From Mycobacterium sp. SMC-4 (GTDB lineage: Bacteria > Actinomycetota > Actinomycetes > Mycobacteriales > Mycobacteriaceae): a DNA stretch of 64,000 bases. Within the stretch, counting starts at the first letter, position 1. Each line of letters starts with the position of its first letter. Location: assembly GCF_025263265.1 (NCBI RefSeq), contig NZ_CP079869.1, positions 682,001 to 746,000 on the forward strand. The letters run 5' to 3'. The notes below the pieces were generated by a model. That model made no database searches and had not been told where the DNA came from. It was given only the letters and a program-made list of their open reading frames with translations. Below, piece by piece: positions 38,001 through 47,336 of the stretch. Position numbers and translations under genes: made by a program.

Positions 38001-41000
38001 CATGCGGTGCTGGTGCAGCAGGCCTCGGAGGTGTCTCGCGGGCTGTTCGGGCGCAAGAAGCGGGAAGAGCAATTTGCCAGGAGCTTAGCCGGGGTGGTGT
38101 TGCCCAACGTGACGCTCACCGCCGAGGACGCGATTCCGCTGTTGAGTTCGGTGCCGAGTGCCCGAGATCACAGCGCGCACATGGAGGCGCAGATGCGCCA
38201 GGCGCTCGGCTCTTTGGCGCCAGCAGTTTGGGACCCCCTGGCGCCGAACGCGGTTCCGGACTTACAGCATCATTTGGAGTACATCCGGTCGTCCATCGAA
38301 TTCTTGCGGCGGCATCCGCTGCAGTGGGGCATCCTTCGTTCGGGTGTGCGTGTCGACCAATCGGTGATCGACGTCTTGACTCGCGCGTTGAGGGCCTGGG
38401 ATGGGTGGACGCGCGCCTTGGGTGCCGGGTCAACCTCCATAGTGGGTTGGCAAGGTAGTTCGACTTGGCTCGAAGCCTGGGCGCGCGACCATCAGTCGTG
38501 GATCGCGGAGCTCGACGAGCATGGCCCTGATTTGCCTCGACGCATCGCGCGGGCGTCGGCGGCCTTGGCCCGCTTGCGTCAGCCGGGCCTCGAAAGGTTC
38601 GTGGCAGGGCTGCTCGACGGCTCCATCGCAGCGTCACAAGCTGAGGTCGAGTATCGTGCCGGCGCGGCGCAAGCTTCGATGAGAGAGCGCCTCAAGGCTC
38701 ATCACCTGGACGGATTTGATCCCCACGTGCGCAGCGGCGAAACAACCGACTTCAACGACGTCGCGACGGCGGTGCGGTGGGAGCAGAGTTCGGCGCTTCC
38801 CGCGCGGATCATGCGGCACCGCAACTTCCGGGTTGGTGAGCTCAAGGGCAAGATCGGAGAGTTGCGCCGCCAGCTGGATCTTCGACGCAAAGGCAAGAGC
38901 GTGCGACGGTTGATGGAGGACTACGGCTCCGAAATCATCTCTGCGACACCCTGCTTCTTCGTCAGCCCGGCGTCGCTCGCACAGTTCGTTCCGCCTGGCT
39001 CGGTGACTTTCGACCTCGTGGTGTTCGATGAAGCGTCGCAGATCACCGTCGCGCAGGCCATCGGAGCGCTGGGACGAGGGCGGTCGGCGATCGTCGTCGG
39101 TGACTCGCAGCAGATGCCACCGACGGCGTTCGGCCAGGTGACCACCAACCGAGATGACGAGGACGATGCCGACGATGAGGTGGTACCGGAGGACCTTGAC
39201 AGCATCTTGACCGAATGCGTCGAGTCCAGTGTTCCGCGCATCTGGCTCAGTTGGCACTATCGCAGTCGCGACGAGTCGCTCATCGCTTTCTCGAACGAAA
39301 AGTACTACGAGGGCAAGCTCGCAAGTCTGCCTGCACCTGGCGGAAACCCAGCGACTGGTCTGGAGCTCCGCAGGGTTGACGGCCACTTCAATCGCGAGGA
39401 CAAGAAGAAGGAGTTCCGAACCAACCGGGTCGAGGCCGAGGCGATCGTCGCCGAGATCCGGTCACTCGTTCACGCGCCCTCGGGTACTCAGCAGAGCATT
39501 GGTGTGGTCACGTTTAACCGTCAGCAACAGGAACTGATCCTGGACCTGCTCGAAGAGACCGGCGACCAACAGATCATCCATCTCCTCAAACCGGACACCG
39601 AGAACGGAATCTTCGTCAAGAACCTCGAGAACGTTCAGGGCGACGAGCGGGACGTCATCCTCTTCAGCACTGCGTTCTCGAAGCGCCCCGGTGAGGGGGC
39701 CATGCCGTTGAACTTCGGACCGCTCACGCGGTTCGGCGGGGAAAAGCGGCTCAACGTCGCCGTCACGCGCGCCCGCGCGAAGGTTATCGTGTTCTGCTCG
39801 TTCGATCCCAGCGACATCGAGCTGTCCCGTACACGATCGGTCGGAATGGCACACCTGAAGGCATATCTGGAAGCAGCCGCTGACGCTCCCGGTCACGGCG
39901 GTGTCACCTCGGTTACCGCAGAACAGCAGCCCGAGAAGATTCAAGAGACGATTGCCGCTGCGCTTCGTGAACGGGAACTCGACGTCGTGACCGATTACGG
40001 GCTTTCGGAGTTCGTCGTCGACATCGCGGTGCGTGAACCACAATCGCCGCACTGGCAGGTCGCTGTCATGCTGGACGGTCCGCGCTGGGCCCGCCGGACG
40101 ACGGTCGCCGATCGTGAGATCACGCCCAGTCTGCTCGACTCGATGATGGGATGGGCTGCCTGCGAGCGGGTTTGGTTGCCAGAGTGGATCAAAGATCGCG
40201 ACTCGGTGGTGAACCGGATTTGCGATGCCGTCGAGCAAGCCAACGTAGCTGAGGCTAAGCGAGCAGAAGAACAGGCTAAGCGAGCAGAAGAACAGGCTGG
40301 GCTCCTCGAGAAGCAACCGCTCGAGGCTATAGATCTTCCGGACACGCCGCCCGTTGAGACTTCTGTAGCGGAAGGCGGGCGCGTGCCGCACAACGAGAGT
40401 CCGGACCCTCTTGATGATCCGGTAGGGGTCGACGTGGTGCAGCCGGTCACCCACGTCGCGACATCGAACACGGCAATAGCGCCAACCGCAGGCAGCGGCA
40501 CACAGGTGCCGTACGTGGCAGCACCAACGACTCCGGTCGGTAGCCGGGACGAGTTGGACCGTCCGCAGTGGGAGAGCGTCCGGACCAGGATCCAAGACGC
40601 AGTGCGTGAATCGATCGAGATTGAGGGGCCGATTGCGCTCAATCGACTGATTCGCAACGTTGTTCACCGATTCGGATTCGACCGCGCTGCGGCGAAACGA
40701 CAGGAGATCGTCCGTCCGTTTGTCCCCGCAGACCTGATTCACGAGGATGAGCTGGGATCCTTCGTGTGGCCGAGCGACCTCGATCGACATGCGTGGACCG
40801 GATTCCGGACGACACCATCTGGCTTCGCCCGCCCACTCGACGAGATAGCCGGCGAGGAGATCATCAATGCTCTGGTGCACGCAGCGCGCAACGGCGTGTA
40901 CGACCGGGAACAGCTGATGCGCGACACGCTGGCGTACTTCGATCAGTCGAGACTCACCAAACAATCCGCCGACCGACTGGAGCTGTGCATTGCGAAAGCG

Positions 41001-41054
41001 GAGCGGCTCGGCAAGTTGGTGAGGCGCGGCGCCGGATATGTCTCGGCTACATAG
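35067..41054 (+). CDS. Giant DUF4011 SF1 helicase with nuclease and DUF3320 domains
   Basis: This 1995-aa protein is multi-domain. It starts with a beta-rich N-terminus and then a transglutaminase-like patch (~225-270, GTCVDLAVTYAACIEQTG with Cys235, DGHAF with His261). DUF4011 follows (~392-600, KKWKRSLLDLSTRNRLLNL). The SF1 helicase has Walker A EGPPGTGKSQT (~700-710), DEAS (~1320) and a final VAVTRAR motif. A Vsr/MTES_1575-like endonuclease region lies at ~1630-1735 and DUF3320 at ~1850-1990. Such helicase-nucleases are recurrent in defence islands. ATG 35067 is chosen because GGGGGG precedes it closely. It probably heads the plus-strand operon that follows. The activity is inferred, not shown. 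Confidence 0.85.
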   Translation: MSDTAIWPARVIERHGLRIDVHAQPAVNLALVHNRVPLVTEIAVTNESDLPLSGLHLSVRLHGSAGELAPEWSRSLSDDLPPGRTHVWNDLGDVIPDVGHLKLLNESYPGAIVVSAEQRFKDDVVHRIPVQVLAHNEWFNAPVFYDSLAAFVQPNTRAVRKILDEASEILQQQTSSPSLDAYQRGPERAALIAAAVYEALRARGIRYISPPASFEDTGQKVRTTAQVLDERFGTCVDLAVTYAACIEQTGLHPLIWLVDGHAFTGFMLHEESLAHTSLTETNTMVNLFESHRAIALEALFYEQGPEGSFRGAVEAARRHFANPATLRAVIDVSTARRDGVRPLPTAFDDTPEKEEVEQTAPTTALLDLPPELKGRATGDAVLDIADTSPARVKKWKRSLLDLSTRNRLLNLRQSAQVVDLVVPAQGLAMLDDLVHDGKRVALAAHNDLSSIYRLQGARTAQDIDPASLLETLQKEKTAFVAVGEEAYARRFKRLQRDARTLLEETGASNLYLAFGSLVHTTSTGAEARAPLFLLPVQLVGGTGNSAFEILIDSTNVATSNHCLVEWLRLKHNVSIPALSSPPLDDSGIDIDAALVAIRTGLVENRLPFRIDETAVLAICQFGTFGMWKDLSDAWDILSQSPLVDHLTHRPGESFVDGAADAVDLDGVEVDETAEPTPIHADGSQLRAVELSAQGRTFVLEGPPGTGKSQTITNLIARNLSAGRSVLFVAEKQAALEVVKKRLDAIGLKPFTLDLHGRNQSVVEVRNQLRESIEFRADYNERVWDARLAEFRSKHAPLAEYPERIHSRNVLGDSLWTACETVLSLGSGSTALISDAHPAVTTPEQFTANCDALRLFTRTVRPGDCRPNNPWSLAGDPQDDDSIRVAARELDAAFAALQSNATALDVLTSCGSAEDVTPLLERATRELTAPSVPNEEWRQFATADWERFVAGVLTQTSQLQATWAGLISTFNPVFLARGDHAVLVQQASEVSRGLFGRKKREEQFARSLAGVVLPNVTLTAEDAIPLLSSVPSARDHSAHMEAQMRQALGSLAPAVWDPLAPNAVPDLQHHLEYIRSSIEFLRRHPLQWGILRSGVRVDQSVIDVLTRALRAWDGWTRALGAGSTSIVGWQGSSTWLEAWARDHQSWIAELDEHGPDLPRRIARASAALARLRQPGLERFVAGLLDGSIAASQAEVEYRAGAAQASMRERLKAHHLDGFDPHVRSGETTDFNDVATAVRWEQSSALPARIMRHRNFRVGELKGKIGELRRQLDLRRKGKSVRRLMEDYGSEIISATPCFFVSPASLAQFVPPGSVTFDLVVFDEASQITVAQAIGALGRGRSAIVVGDSQQMPPTAFGQVTTNRDDEDDADDEVVPEDLDSILTECVESSVPRIWLSWHYRSRDESLIAFSNEKYYEGKLASLPAPGGNPATGLELRRVDGHFNREDKKKEFRTNRVEAEAIVAEIRSLVHAPSGTQQSIGVVTFNRQQQELILDLLEETGDQQIIHLLKPDTENGIFVKNLENVQGDERDVILFSTAFSKRPGEGAMPLNFGPLTRFGGEKRLNVAVTRARAKVIVFCSFDPSDIELSRTRSVGMAHLKAYLEAAADAPGHGGVTSVTAEQQPEKIQETIAAALRERELDVVTDYGLSEFVVDIAVREPQSPHWQVAVMLDGPRWARRTTVADREITPSLLDSMMGWAACERVWLPEWIKDRDSVVNRICDAVEQANVAEAKRAEEQAKRAEEQAGLLEKQPLEAIDLPDTPPVETSVAEGGRVPHNESPDPLDDPVGVDVVQPVTHVATSNTAIAPTAGSGTQVPYVAAPTTPVGSRDELDRPQWESVRTRIQDAVRESIEIEGPIALNRLIRNVVHRFGFDRAAAKRQEIVRPFVPADLIHEDELGSFVWPSDLDRHAWTGFRTTPSGFARPLDEIAGEEIINALVHAARNGVYDREQLMRDTLAYFDQSRLTKQSADRLELCIAKAERLGKLVRRGAGYVSAT
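40254..40295 (+). repeat. Two perfect 21-bp tandem repeats in the helicase gene
   Basis: GCTAAGCGAGCAGAAGAACA-G occurs twice in a row at 40254-40274 and 40275-40295. It encodes Ala-Lys-Arg-Ala-Glu-Glu-Gln units in the linker between the nuclease and DUF3320 domains. Slippage would alter linker length by seven residues without a frameshift. Confidence 0.95.
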
Positions 41055-41103
41055 GGGTGGTCTGGACCTTGCGCGATCGGGCGAGAATTGGGGGAGGTAA
41101 TTC

Positions 41104-41490
41104 GTGAAGTACGGTCGAGGCGATGACGAGTGGAATGACCTAGTCGACGCTGCAACCGAATACCTCATCGAGGTTGCCAGAGGTCGAAGCCTTACGACGT
41201 ACACCGACCTCAGCACTGAACTCTCCAATCGAACCGGATACGCGAGGTTCGAATACGACTTGCCTCGCGATCAAGCGGCAATCGGCGCGCTGCTGGGAGA
41301 AGTGACGGACGGAACGCTCGATGAAGTTGGCGCCATGCTGTCGGCGCTCGTGGTTCAGAAGGGTACGGGCGACCCTGGGGAGGGCTTCTATCGCTTCGCG
41401 AGGAAGCTTGGCCTGCTGCACCCGGGAATCGAAAAGTTCGAGTTCTTCCAGGCGCAGGTTGCGTCCATTCACGCCAACTACAGCAACTGA
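41104..41490 (+). CDS. 128-aa protein of unknown function in the defence operon
   Basis: The GTG start at 41104 has GGGAGG seven bases upstream. The soluble, acidic product (YGRGDDEWNDLVDAATEYL, TTYTDLSTELSNRTGY, LISALV-like core, GEGFYRFARKLGLL) has no known catalytic motif. It looks mainly helical, with a possible winged-helix-like N-terminus. I recall similar short proteins as uncharacterised ORFs in actinobacterial defence islands but cannot name a family. It lies 49 bases after the giant helicase and before the DUF1998-type helicase, so a role as accessory or regulator is a guess from position. Confidence 0.75.
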   Translation: MKYGRGDDEWNDLVDAATEYLIEVARGRSLTTYTDLSTELSNRTGYARFEYDLPRDQAAIGALLGEVTDGTLDEVGAMLSALVVQKGTGDPGEGFYRFARKLGLLHPGIEKFEFFQAQVASIHANYSN

Positions 41491-41818
41491 AATGACATAG
41501 GTGGAGGAAGTCTTCGATTCTCGAGGTCCATGCTGTACCGGCCCGCGGAGGTGACCCGATGACCAAACGGTTTTTGCTGAGCTCGCGCCCGAGTGCGGCA
41601 GCCCACGCTAGATTATGGGTAGCGCAAAGGGGAAGCAGCACGTTGCAGTCGGCCGATCATGTTGAAACATTTCCGCTAACGCCGCGAATGAGAGCGTTGA
41701 TCGCTGTGAGATGCGGGGGGTGTCTGTCGCAACACCTCGTCGCCAGCACCTCTGTACCTGGTAGGCCCCACGCAACGATCGTCAACTGGGGGAGCTCCCG
41801 GGCCGGGAGGGGAGTGAG
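41491..41818 (+). other. Intergenic region before the DUF1998-type helicase
   Basis: This stretch is 328 bases long. A 96-codon frame at 41559-41849 has a good ribosome site (GGAGGTGA) but a composition unlike a real protein, and it overlaps the helicase start by 31 bases. I do not accept it as a gene. The region may carry an internal promoter for the two downstream helicase genes. Confidence 0.5.
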
Positions 41819-44800
41819 ATGGACGTTTTCCGAGTCCACCAAGACCTGATCGACGATTACAAGACCTTCACCACCAGCGCGGTCGTCCCGCGGGACCCCC
41901 GGATCAACCAGTACGTCGCCGATGAACTCGCCGAGGGCAAGCAATGGCCCGAACCGTGGCTCTCGCTGAATCCGACGTTCGCTTCCGGCGGCTCCATCGA
42001 CGACTTGGTGGCGGAGGACCTCCTGCACCGCGAGTGCGCGAAAATCTTCCGGCCAAAAGCTGACCTGGCGGACCCAGGGGACCAGCCGATTACCCTGCAC
42101 CGCCACCAGCGCGAGGCCATCAAGGCCGCACGCTCGGGCAAGAGCTATGTGCTCACCACCGGCACCGGTTCGGGAAAGTCGCTGGCCTACATCATCCCGA
42201 TCGTCGACCGGGTGCTCCGCCAACAACCGCGTCAGGCCGGCGTCAAGGCGATCATCGTTTATCCGATGAACGCGCTGGCCAACAGCCAGGTGGGCGAACT
42301 CGAGAAGTTTCTGCGCTTCGGCTACGGCGAGGGCCACGAGCCAGTGACCTTCGCCCGCTACACCGGCCAGGAGCAGGGTGAGCGCCGCGAAGCCATTCTG
42401 CGGAACCCCCCCGACATCCTGCTTACCAACTACGTGATGCTCGAGTTGATGCTCACCCGGCCCGAGGAGCGACGAAAGCTCGTCGACGCCGCGACGGGCC
42501 TGCAGTTCCTGGTCCTCGACGAGCTGCACACCTACCGCGGCCGCCAAGGCGCCGACGTCGCCATGCTGGTCCGCCGGGTGCGTGACGCCTGCCAGTCACC
42601 GGCCATGCAGTGTGTTGGCACGTCGGCAACGATGGCCAGCGCCGGCACCGACGCCGACCAGCGCCGGGTTGTCGCCGACGTCGCGACCAGCCTGTTCGGC
42701 GCGGAGGTCACCGCCGACCGCGTCATCGGCGAAACACTCGACCACGCCACCACCGGCGATCCCGACGACACCCTGCAGCTGTCCCGCGAGGTTCAGGCCG
42801 GTGGGGCGCACGGCGACTACGAGGCCCTGGCCGGTTCGTCACTGGCATCCTGGATCGAAGCAACGTTCGGCCTTGCGATCGAACAGGATTCGGGCCGAGT
42901 AATTCGACAGCGTCCGGCTACGGTACGGGACTCCGCGGCACGCCTGGCGGGCCTCACCGGGCGCACCGTCGACCAGTGCGCCCAAGCGATCCGGCACACC
43001 CTGCTGGCCGGTTCGGCCGCCAGACACCCTGTCACCGCCCGACCGCTGTTCGCCTTCCGTCTGCACCAATTCCTCTCCAAGGGCGACACCGTGTACGTAT
43101 CCCTGGAGAACGAAGCCCGGCGTCACATCACCTCGCAGTACCAGGTCGCGGTGCCTGACCGGCCCGACCACGTCCTGATGCCGTTGGCCTTCTGCCGGGA
43201 GTGCGGTCAGGAGTACCTGGTGGTCGCCCGGTCCGTCGAGGGTTCGGACGTGATCTACCGCCCGCGCCGCGACCGCGACGCCAGCGGAGGAGACCAGGCC
43301 AACGGCTACCTCTACATCTCCACCGATCAGCCGTGGCCGGCCGACCCCCTCCCGGAGGGGCGGTTGCCCGACTCGTGGCTGGCCGACGGGCAGGTCGCCG
43401 AACGCCGCCGCCCTTACCTGCCGCGCCGGGTCCGGGTCGACGTCGGCGGTACCGAGGTCAGCGGTGCAGGCATCGACGCGGCGTTCGTCCCGGCTCCGTT
43501 CCGGTTCTGCTTGCGTTGCAAGGTGTCCTACGAACAGGCCAGGGGAAGCGACTTCGCCAAACTGGCGACGCTGGACGCCGAAGGGCGAAGCTCCGCGGTG
43601 ACTGTGCTCAGCACATCGATCGTGCGCTCACTGGACAGGATCCCGCCCGGCGAACTCAGCGAGGAGTCACGCAAACTCCTGACCTTCGTCGACAACCGCC
43701 AGGACGCGAGCCTGCAGGCCGGGCACTTTAACGACTTCGTCCAGATGGTCCAGCTTCGTGGCGCGGTCTACCGGGCGTTGCAGAAGGCCAGCCTCTACCA
43801 CGACGACGTCGCCCAGCGTGTGGTCGAGAGCCTGGGTCTGCGATTCGAGGACTACGCCGCCAATCCGGAGGCGGTGTACGGCGCTCGGTCGTCAGCCGAG
43901 CGCGCATTCAAGGAGTTCATCGAGTACCGCCTGTACTCCGACCTCCAACGCGGCTGGCGGGTCACGATGCCCAACTTGGAGCAGACCGGGCTGCTGGTGG
44001 TGGACTACGACTCGCTGCCCGAAATCGCGGCCGACGACGCGCTGTGGGCCAAGGCCTACGACCCGCTGCGCAACGCCACCGCTATCCAGCGAAAAGAATT
44101 GTGCCAGATCGTGCTTGACGAGTTCCGGCGCGACCTGGCGGTGGCCATCGACTGTCTGACCGACGACGGCTTCGACCGGCTCAAGCGGCAGTCCGATCAG
44201 CACCTCCAGGGGCTGTGGTCGATTCCCCCGCACGAGCCACGGCCCCGGCCGGCGGTGGTGTCCACCCAAGCGGGCAGACCGGGCGCCCTGAGGTCGATCG
44301 CCCGCCTGACCGGCCGGACGGCGCTGGGACGCTACATCCGCGAATCCAGTGGCCTCACCCTGGGCGGTGACCAGATGGACACCGCCGACTCTCAGAAGGT
44401 GATCGAGGATCTCCTCGCCGTGCTCGACCGTGCGGGTCTGCTGACCATCGTCGACGTGGAGGGTCTGTCGGGACCGAACTACCGGCTGAAGGCTTCGGCG
44501 GTGATCTGGACGCGCGGCGACGGGGTCACCGGCGCACCCGATCCGCTGCGGAAGGGCTTCGACCCGGATCAGGGTACCCGGGTCAACCCCTTCTTCCTTG
44601 ACCTGTACCGCACTACCGCACCCGAACTCGTCGGAATGTACGCCCGCGAACACACCGCTCAGGTGACCGCCGCGGACCGCGAGGAGCGTGAAAAGGCCTT
44701 TCGTAAAGGCGAATTGAAAGTTTTGTACTGCTCGCCCACGATGGAACTCGGTGTCGACATCGCGAGCCTGAACACCGTGGCGCTGCGCAACGTCCCGCCG

Positions 44801-46960
44801 ACGCCCGCGAATTACGCGCAGCGCAGTGGACGTGCGGGCCGGTCGGGCCAACCCGCGCTGGTCACCACCTACTGTGCCACCGGTAACTCGCATGACCAGT
44901 ACTACTTCCGGCGGTCGGTGGACATGGTCGCCGGCTCGGTCGCCCCGCCGCGCCTGGATCTGACCAATGAAGCCCTGCTCGCCTCCCACCTGCAGGCGCT
45001 GTGGCTGTCCGAGACCGGTGCCGACCTGCACTCGCGTATGCCTCAGCTGCTCGAACTTGAGGCTCCTGGGATGCCGTTGACATCGGATCTCGACAAGACC
45101 CTGCGCAACCCCGATGCGATCGGGCGGGCGACGCAACGGGCCGCCACGGTGATCGCCCCGCTCATCGAGGACCTTCAGCGCACGTCATGGTGGCATGAAG
45201 ACTGGCCCGCCACCGTCATCGCGGCCGCACCGGACGAGTTCAACCGGGCGTGCGACCGCTGGCGGGAGCTGTACCAGGCCGCTCTCGACGACCAGGCCGA
45301 GCAGAACCGGATTGTGCTGGACGGCTCGGTCCGCAAGCAGGCACGGACTGCGGCCGAGGGGCGCCGGCGGGAGGCCGAGGGACAACTTCGGCTGCTGCGC
45401 AACGAGGATACCGACCGCACCCACTCCGACTTCTACACTTACCGCTACTTCGCCAGCGAGGGATTCCTGCCCGGGTACAGCTTTCCTCGGTTGCCGCTAG
45501 CCGCCTACATTCCGGGGGTGCGTCCGACACTCGGCAACCGAGCGGGCGGCGACTACCTGCAACGCCCGCGCTTCCTGGCGATCAGCGAATTCGGACCTGG
45601 CGCAATCATCTACCACGAGGGCGCGCGCTACGAGATCAAGCGCATCCAGGTCCCTATGAATACGGGCGGTATCGGCACGGTCGAGACCCAGGACGCCTAC
45701 CGATGCGAGTCGTGCGGTTATCACCATGTGCGTCGCCCCGGCCTCGACGTGTGCGAGAACTGTGCAGCACCGCTGAGCGCGCCGCAGTACGGGTTGATGC
45801 GCATGCAGACGGTGTTCGCCCGCCGCCGCGAACGCATCTCGAGTGACGAAGAAGAGCGCCGCAGAGCGGGTTTCGAGTTGCGCACCTCCTACCGGTTCAG
45901 CGAGCACGGGCCGCGGTTGGGGCGCTCCGACGCCGCGCTGGGGGATGTCGAAGGTGGGCTGATGACCGTCAGTTACGGCGACACTGCGACGGTGCGTGTC
46001 ACCAACGTCGGCCGTCGGCGGCGCAAGCATCCGGCAGACCTCGGGTATTGGCTCGACACCGTCAAGGGCAACTGGCTCTCGGAGCGGGACGCCGAAGACA
46101 GCACGCCCCAGGATGAATCGCTGGACGACGCCGCCGACGTGCCCACCAAGCAGAAGGTGATCCCCTACGTGGAGGACACCCGCAACATCCTGGTGGTCCG
46201 CCTTGACACCCCCGTCGCCGAGGAGGTGTCCACCAGTCTGCGCTACGCGCTGGAACGCGGCATCGAAGCCCAGTTCCAGCTTGAGGACTCCGAATTGTCC
46301 AGCGAGGCGCTGCCGGACAACGACGGACGCGGCCGAATGCTGTTCACCGAGTCGGCCGAGGGTGGCGCCGGTGTGTTGCGGCGGCTACACAGCGAACCGG
46401 GTGCCTTGGCGAGCGTCGCCGCTGCCGCATTGGAGATCATGCACTTCAGCGCCGACGGCACCGATCTGGGCAGGGCGGAGGGAGCCCGGGAACGGTGCGA
46501 GAAGGCGTGTTATGACTGCCTATTGTCGTACGGCAATCAGACCGACCATGCGGTGATCGACCGGCATGTGATCCGCGATCTGTTGTTGCGGCTCGCACGA
46601 GCGACGACGGTGCCGGCCATCGACGACGAGCCCCGCGCCGACAAGGTGTCAGAGCTCAAGGCGCAGTGTGACTCTGAGCTGCAACGCGCGTTTATCGACT
46701 TGCTGGTCCAGCATGAGTTCGCCCTCCCCGACAAACTCGGGCAACCGGTGGTCACGGCGACGGTGCGCCCCGACTTCGCCTTCAGTGCCGATGGATCGGC
46801 ACTGGCGGTGTTCGTCGAGGAATCCGCCCCACCGGACGCTGAGGAAGTCGAGGAGATGTTCAACGATGCCGGCTGGTCGGTGCTGAGGCTTCATCCCGGC
46901 GAGGACTGGCTGGCTCGGGTGCGCGAGCACTCGTACGTATTCGGCGATGGAAGGGTCTAA
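41819..46960 (+). CDS. 1713-aa DEAD-box helicase with zinc clusters and DUF1998-like C-terminus
   Basis: This SF2 helicase has Walker A TTGTGSGKS (~112-120), motif II DELH (~233) and CVGTSATMAS (motif III). After a long insertion come ELGVDIASL and QRSGRAGRSGQPAL (motifs V-VI, ~985-1010). Cysteine pairs occur at CRECG (~459), CLRC (~563) and CESCG...CENC (~1297-1316). The end has ESAEGGAGVL and CEKACYDCLLSYGN, the DUF1998 cysteine cluster. This architecture occurs in MrfA-like repair helicases and in DISARM-type defence clusters. ATG 41819 has GGGAGG upstream. It is followed five bases later by a truncated SNF2-helicase gene. DNA translocase function is inferred. Confidence 0.9.
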   Translation: MDVFRVHQDLIDDYKTFTTSAVVPRDPRINQYVADELAEGKQWPEPWLSLNPTFASGGSIDDLVAEDLLHRECAKIFRPKADLADPGDQPITLHRHQREAIKAARSGKSYVLTTGTGSGKSLAYIIPIVDRVLRQQPRQAGVKAIIVYPMNALANSQVGELEKFLRFGYGEGHEPVTFARYTGQEQGERREAILRNPPDILLTNYVMLELMLTRPEERRKLVDAATGLQFLVLDELHTYRGRQGADVAMLVRRVRDACQSPAMQCVGTSATMASAGTDADQRRVVADVATSLFGAEVTADRVIGETLDHATTGDPDDTLQLSREVQAGGAHGDYEALAGSSLASWIEATFGLAIEQDSGRVIRQRPATVRDSAARLAGLTGRTVDQCAQAIRHTLLAGSAARHPVTARPLFAFRLHQFLSKGDTVYVSLENEARRHITSQYQVAVPDRPDHVLMPLAFCRECGQEYLVVARSVEGSDVIYRPRRDRDASGGDQANGYLYISTDQPWPADPLPEGRLPDSWLADGQVAERRRPYLPRRVRVDVGGTEVSGAGIDAAFVPAPFRFCLRCKVSYEQARGSDFAKLATLDAEGRSSAVTVLSTSIVRSLDRIPPGELSEESRKLLTFVDNRQDASLQAGHFNDFVQMVQLRGAVYRALQKASLYHDDVAQRVVESLGLRFEDYAANPEAVYGARSSAERAFKEFIEYRLYSDLQRGWRVTMPNLEQTGLLVVDYDSLPEIAADDALWAKAYDPLRNATAIQRKELCQIVLDEFRRDLAVAIDCLTDDGFDRLKRQSDQHLQGLWSIPPHEPRPRPAVVSTQAGRPGALRSIARLTGRTALGRYIRESSGLTLGGDQMDTADSQKVIEDLLAVLDRAGLLTIVDVEGLSGPNYRLKASAVIWTRGDGVTGAPDPLRKGFDPDQGTRVNPFFLDLYRTTAPELVGMYAREHTAQVTAADREEREKAFRKGELKVLYCSPTMELGVDIASLNTVALRNVPPTPANYAQRSGRAGRSGQPALVTTYCATGNSHDQYYFRRSVDMVAGSVAPPRLDLTNEALLASHLQALWLSETGADLHSRMPQLLELEAPGMPLTSDLDKTLRNPDAIGRATQRAATVIAPLIEDLQRTSWWHEDWPATVIAAAPDEFNRACDRWRELYQAALDDQAEQNRIVLDGSVRKQARTAAEGRRREAEGQLRLLRNEDTDRTHSDFYTYRYFASEGFLPGYSFPRLPLAAYIPGVRPTLGNRAGGDYLQRPRFLAISEFGPGAIIYHEGARYEIKRIQVPMNTGGIGTVETQDAYRCESCGYHHVRRPGLDVCENCAAPLSAPQYGLMRMQTVFARRRERISSDEEERRRAGFELRTSYRFSEHGPRLGRSDAALGDVEGGLMTVSYGDTATVRVTNVGRRRRKHPADLGYWLDTVKGNWLSERDAEDSTPQDESLDDAADVPTKQKVIPYVEDTRNILVVRLDTPVAEEVSTSLRYALERGIEAQFQLEDSELSSEALPDNDGRGRMLFTESAEGGAGVLRRLHSEPGALASVAAAALEIMHFSADGTDLGRAEGARERCEKACYDCLLSYGNQTDHAVIDRHVIRDLLLRLARATTVPAIDDEPRADKVSELKAQCDSELQRAFIDLLVQHEFALPDKLGQPVVTATVRPDFAFSADGSALAVFVEESAPPDAEEVEEMFNDAGWSVLRLHPGEDWLARVREHSYVFGDGRV

Positions 46961-46965
46961 ACGCT

Positions 46966-47322
46966 GTGGGATTCGCCCCTGGGAATCTGGTCACGGCCCG
47001 CGGCCGCGAATGGGTGGTGCTGCCGGAGAGCACCGATGACTTTCTTGTGCTGCGGCCCATCGGCGGCATCGACGACGACATCGCCGGGGTGCTGGCCAGC
47101 GAGGGGGTCAGCCCGGCGTCGTTCCCGCCGCCGCGCGCGGAGGATCTCGGCGATCATTTGAGCGCGTCGTTGCTACGCAGCGCGCTGCGGATCGGGTTCC
47201 GCTCCACCGCAGGCCCGTTCCGATGCCTGGCCTCCATCGCCGTCGAGCCTCGCGCCTACCAGATGGTGCCGCTGATGATGGCGCTGCGCCAGGACGTCGT
47301 GCGCCTGCTGATTGCCGACGAA
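46966..47322 (+). pseudogene. Truncated SNF2-type helicase (N-terminal ~119 codons only)
   Basis: GTG 46966 begins a protein reading GFAPGNLVTARGREWVVLPE, then DDFLVLRPIGG and PRAYQMVPLMMALRQDVVRL, then LIADE. This is the characteristic opening of the SNF2-like helicases found with DUF1998-type helicases. The sequence should continue into the Walker A loop (roughly DDVGIGKT). Instead homology ends after LIADE near 47322, and the frame wanders to a stop at 47475 through unrelated sequence. A palindrome lies 15 bases further on. The missing ~850 residues may lie beyond the right edge of the window if region 3 is an insertion. Confidence 0.82.
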
Positions 47323-47336
47323 CTTATGCGAAATTT

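Noticed and set aside
41559..41849. 96-codon frame with a good ribosome site before the DUF1998-type helicase
   Set aside because: Composition is Arg/Ser/Ala-rich and unlike a folded protein, it overlaps the helicase start, and no family is recognisable.
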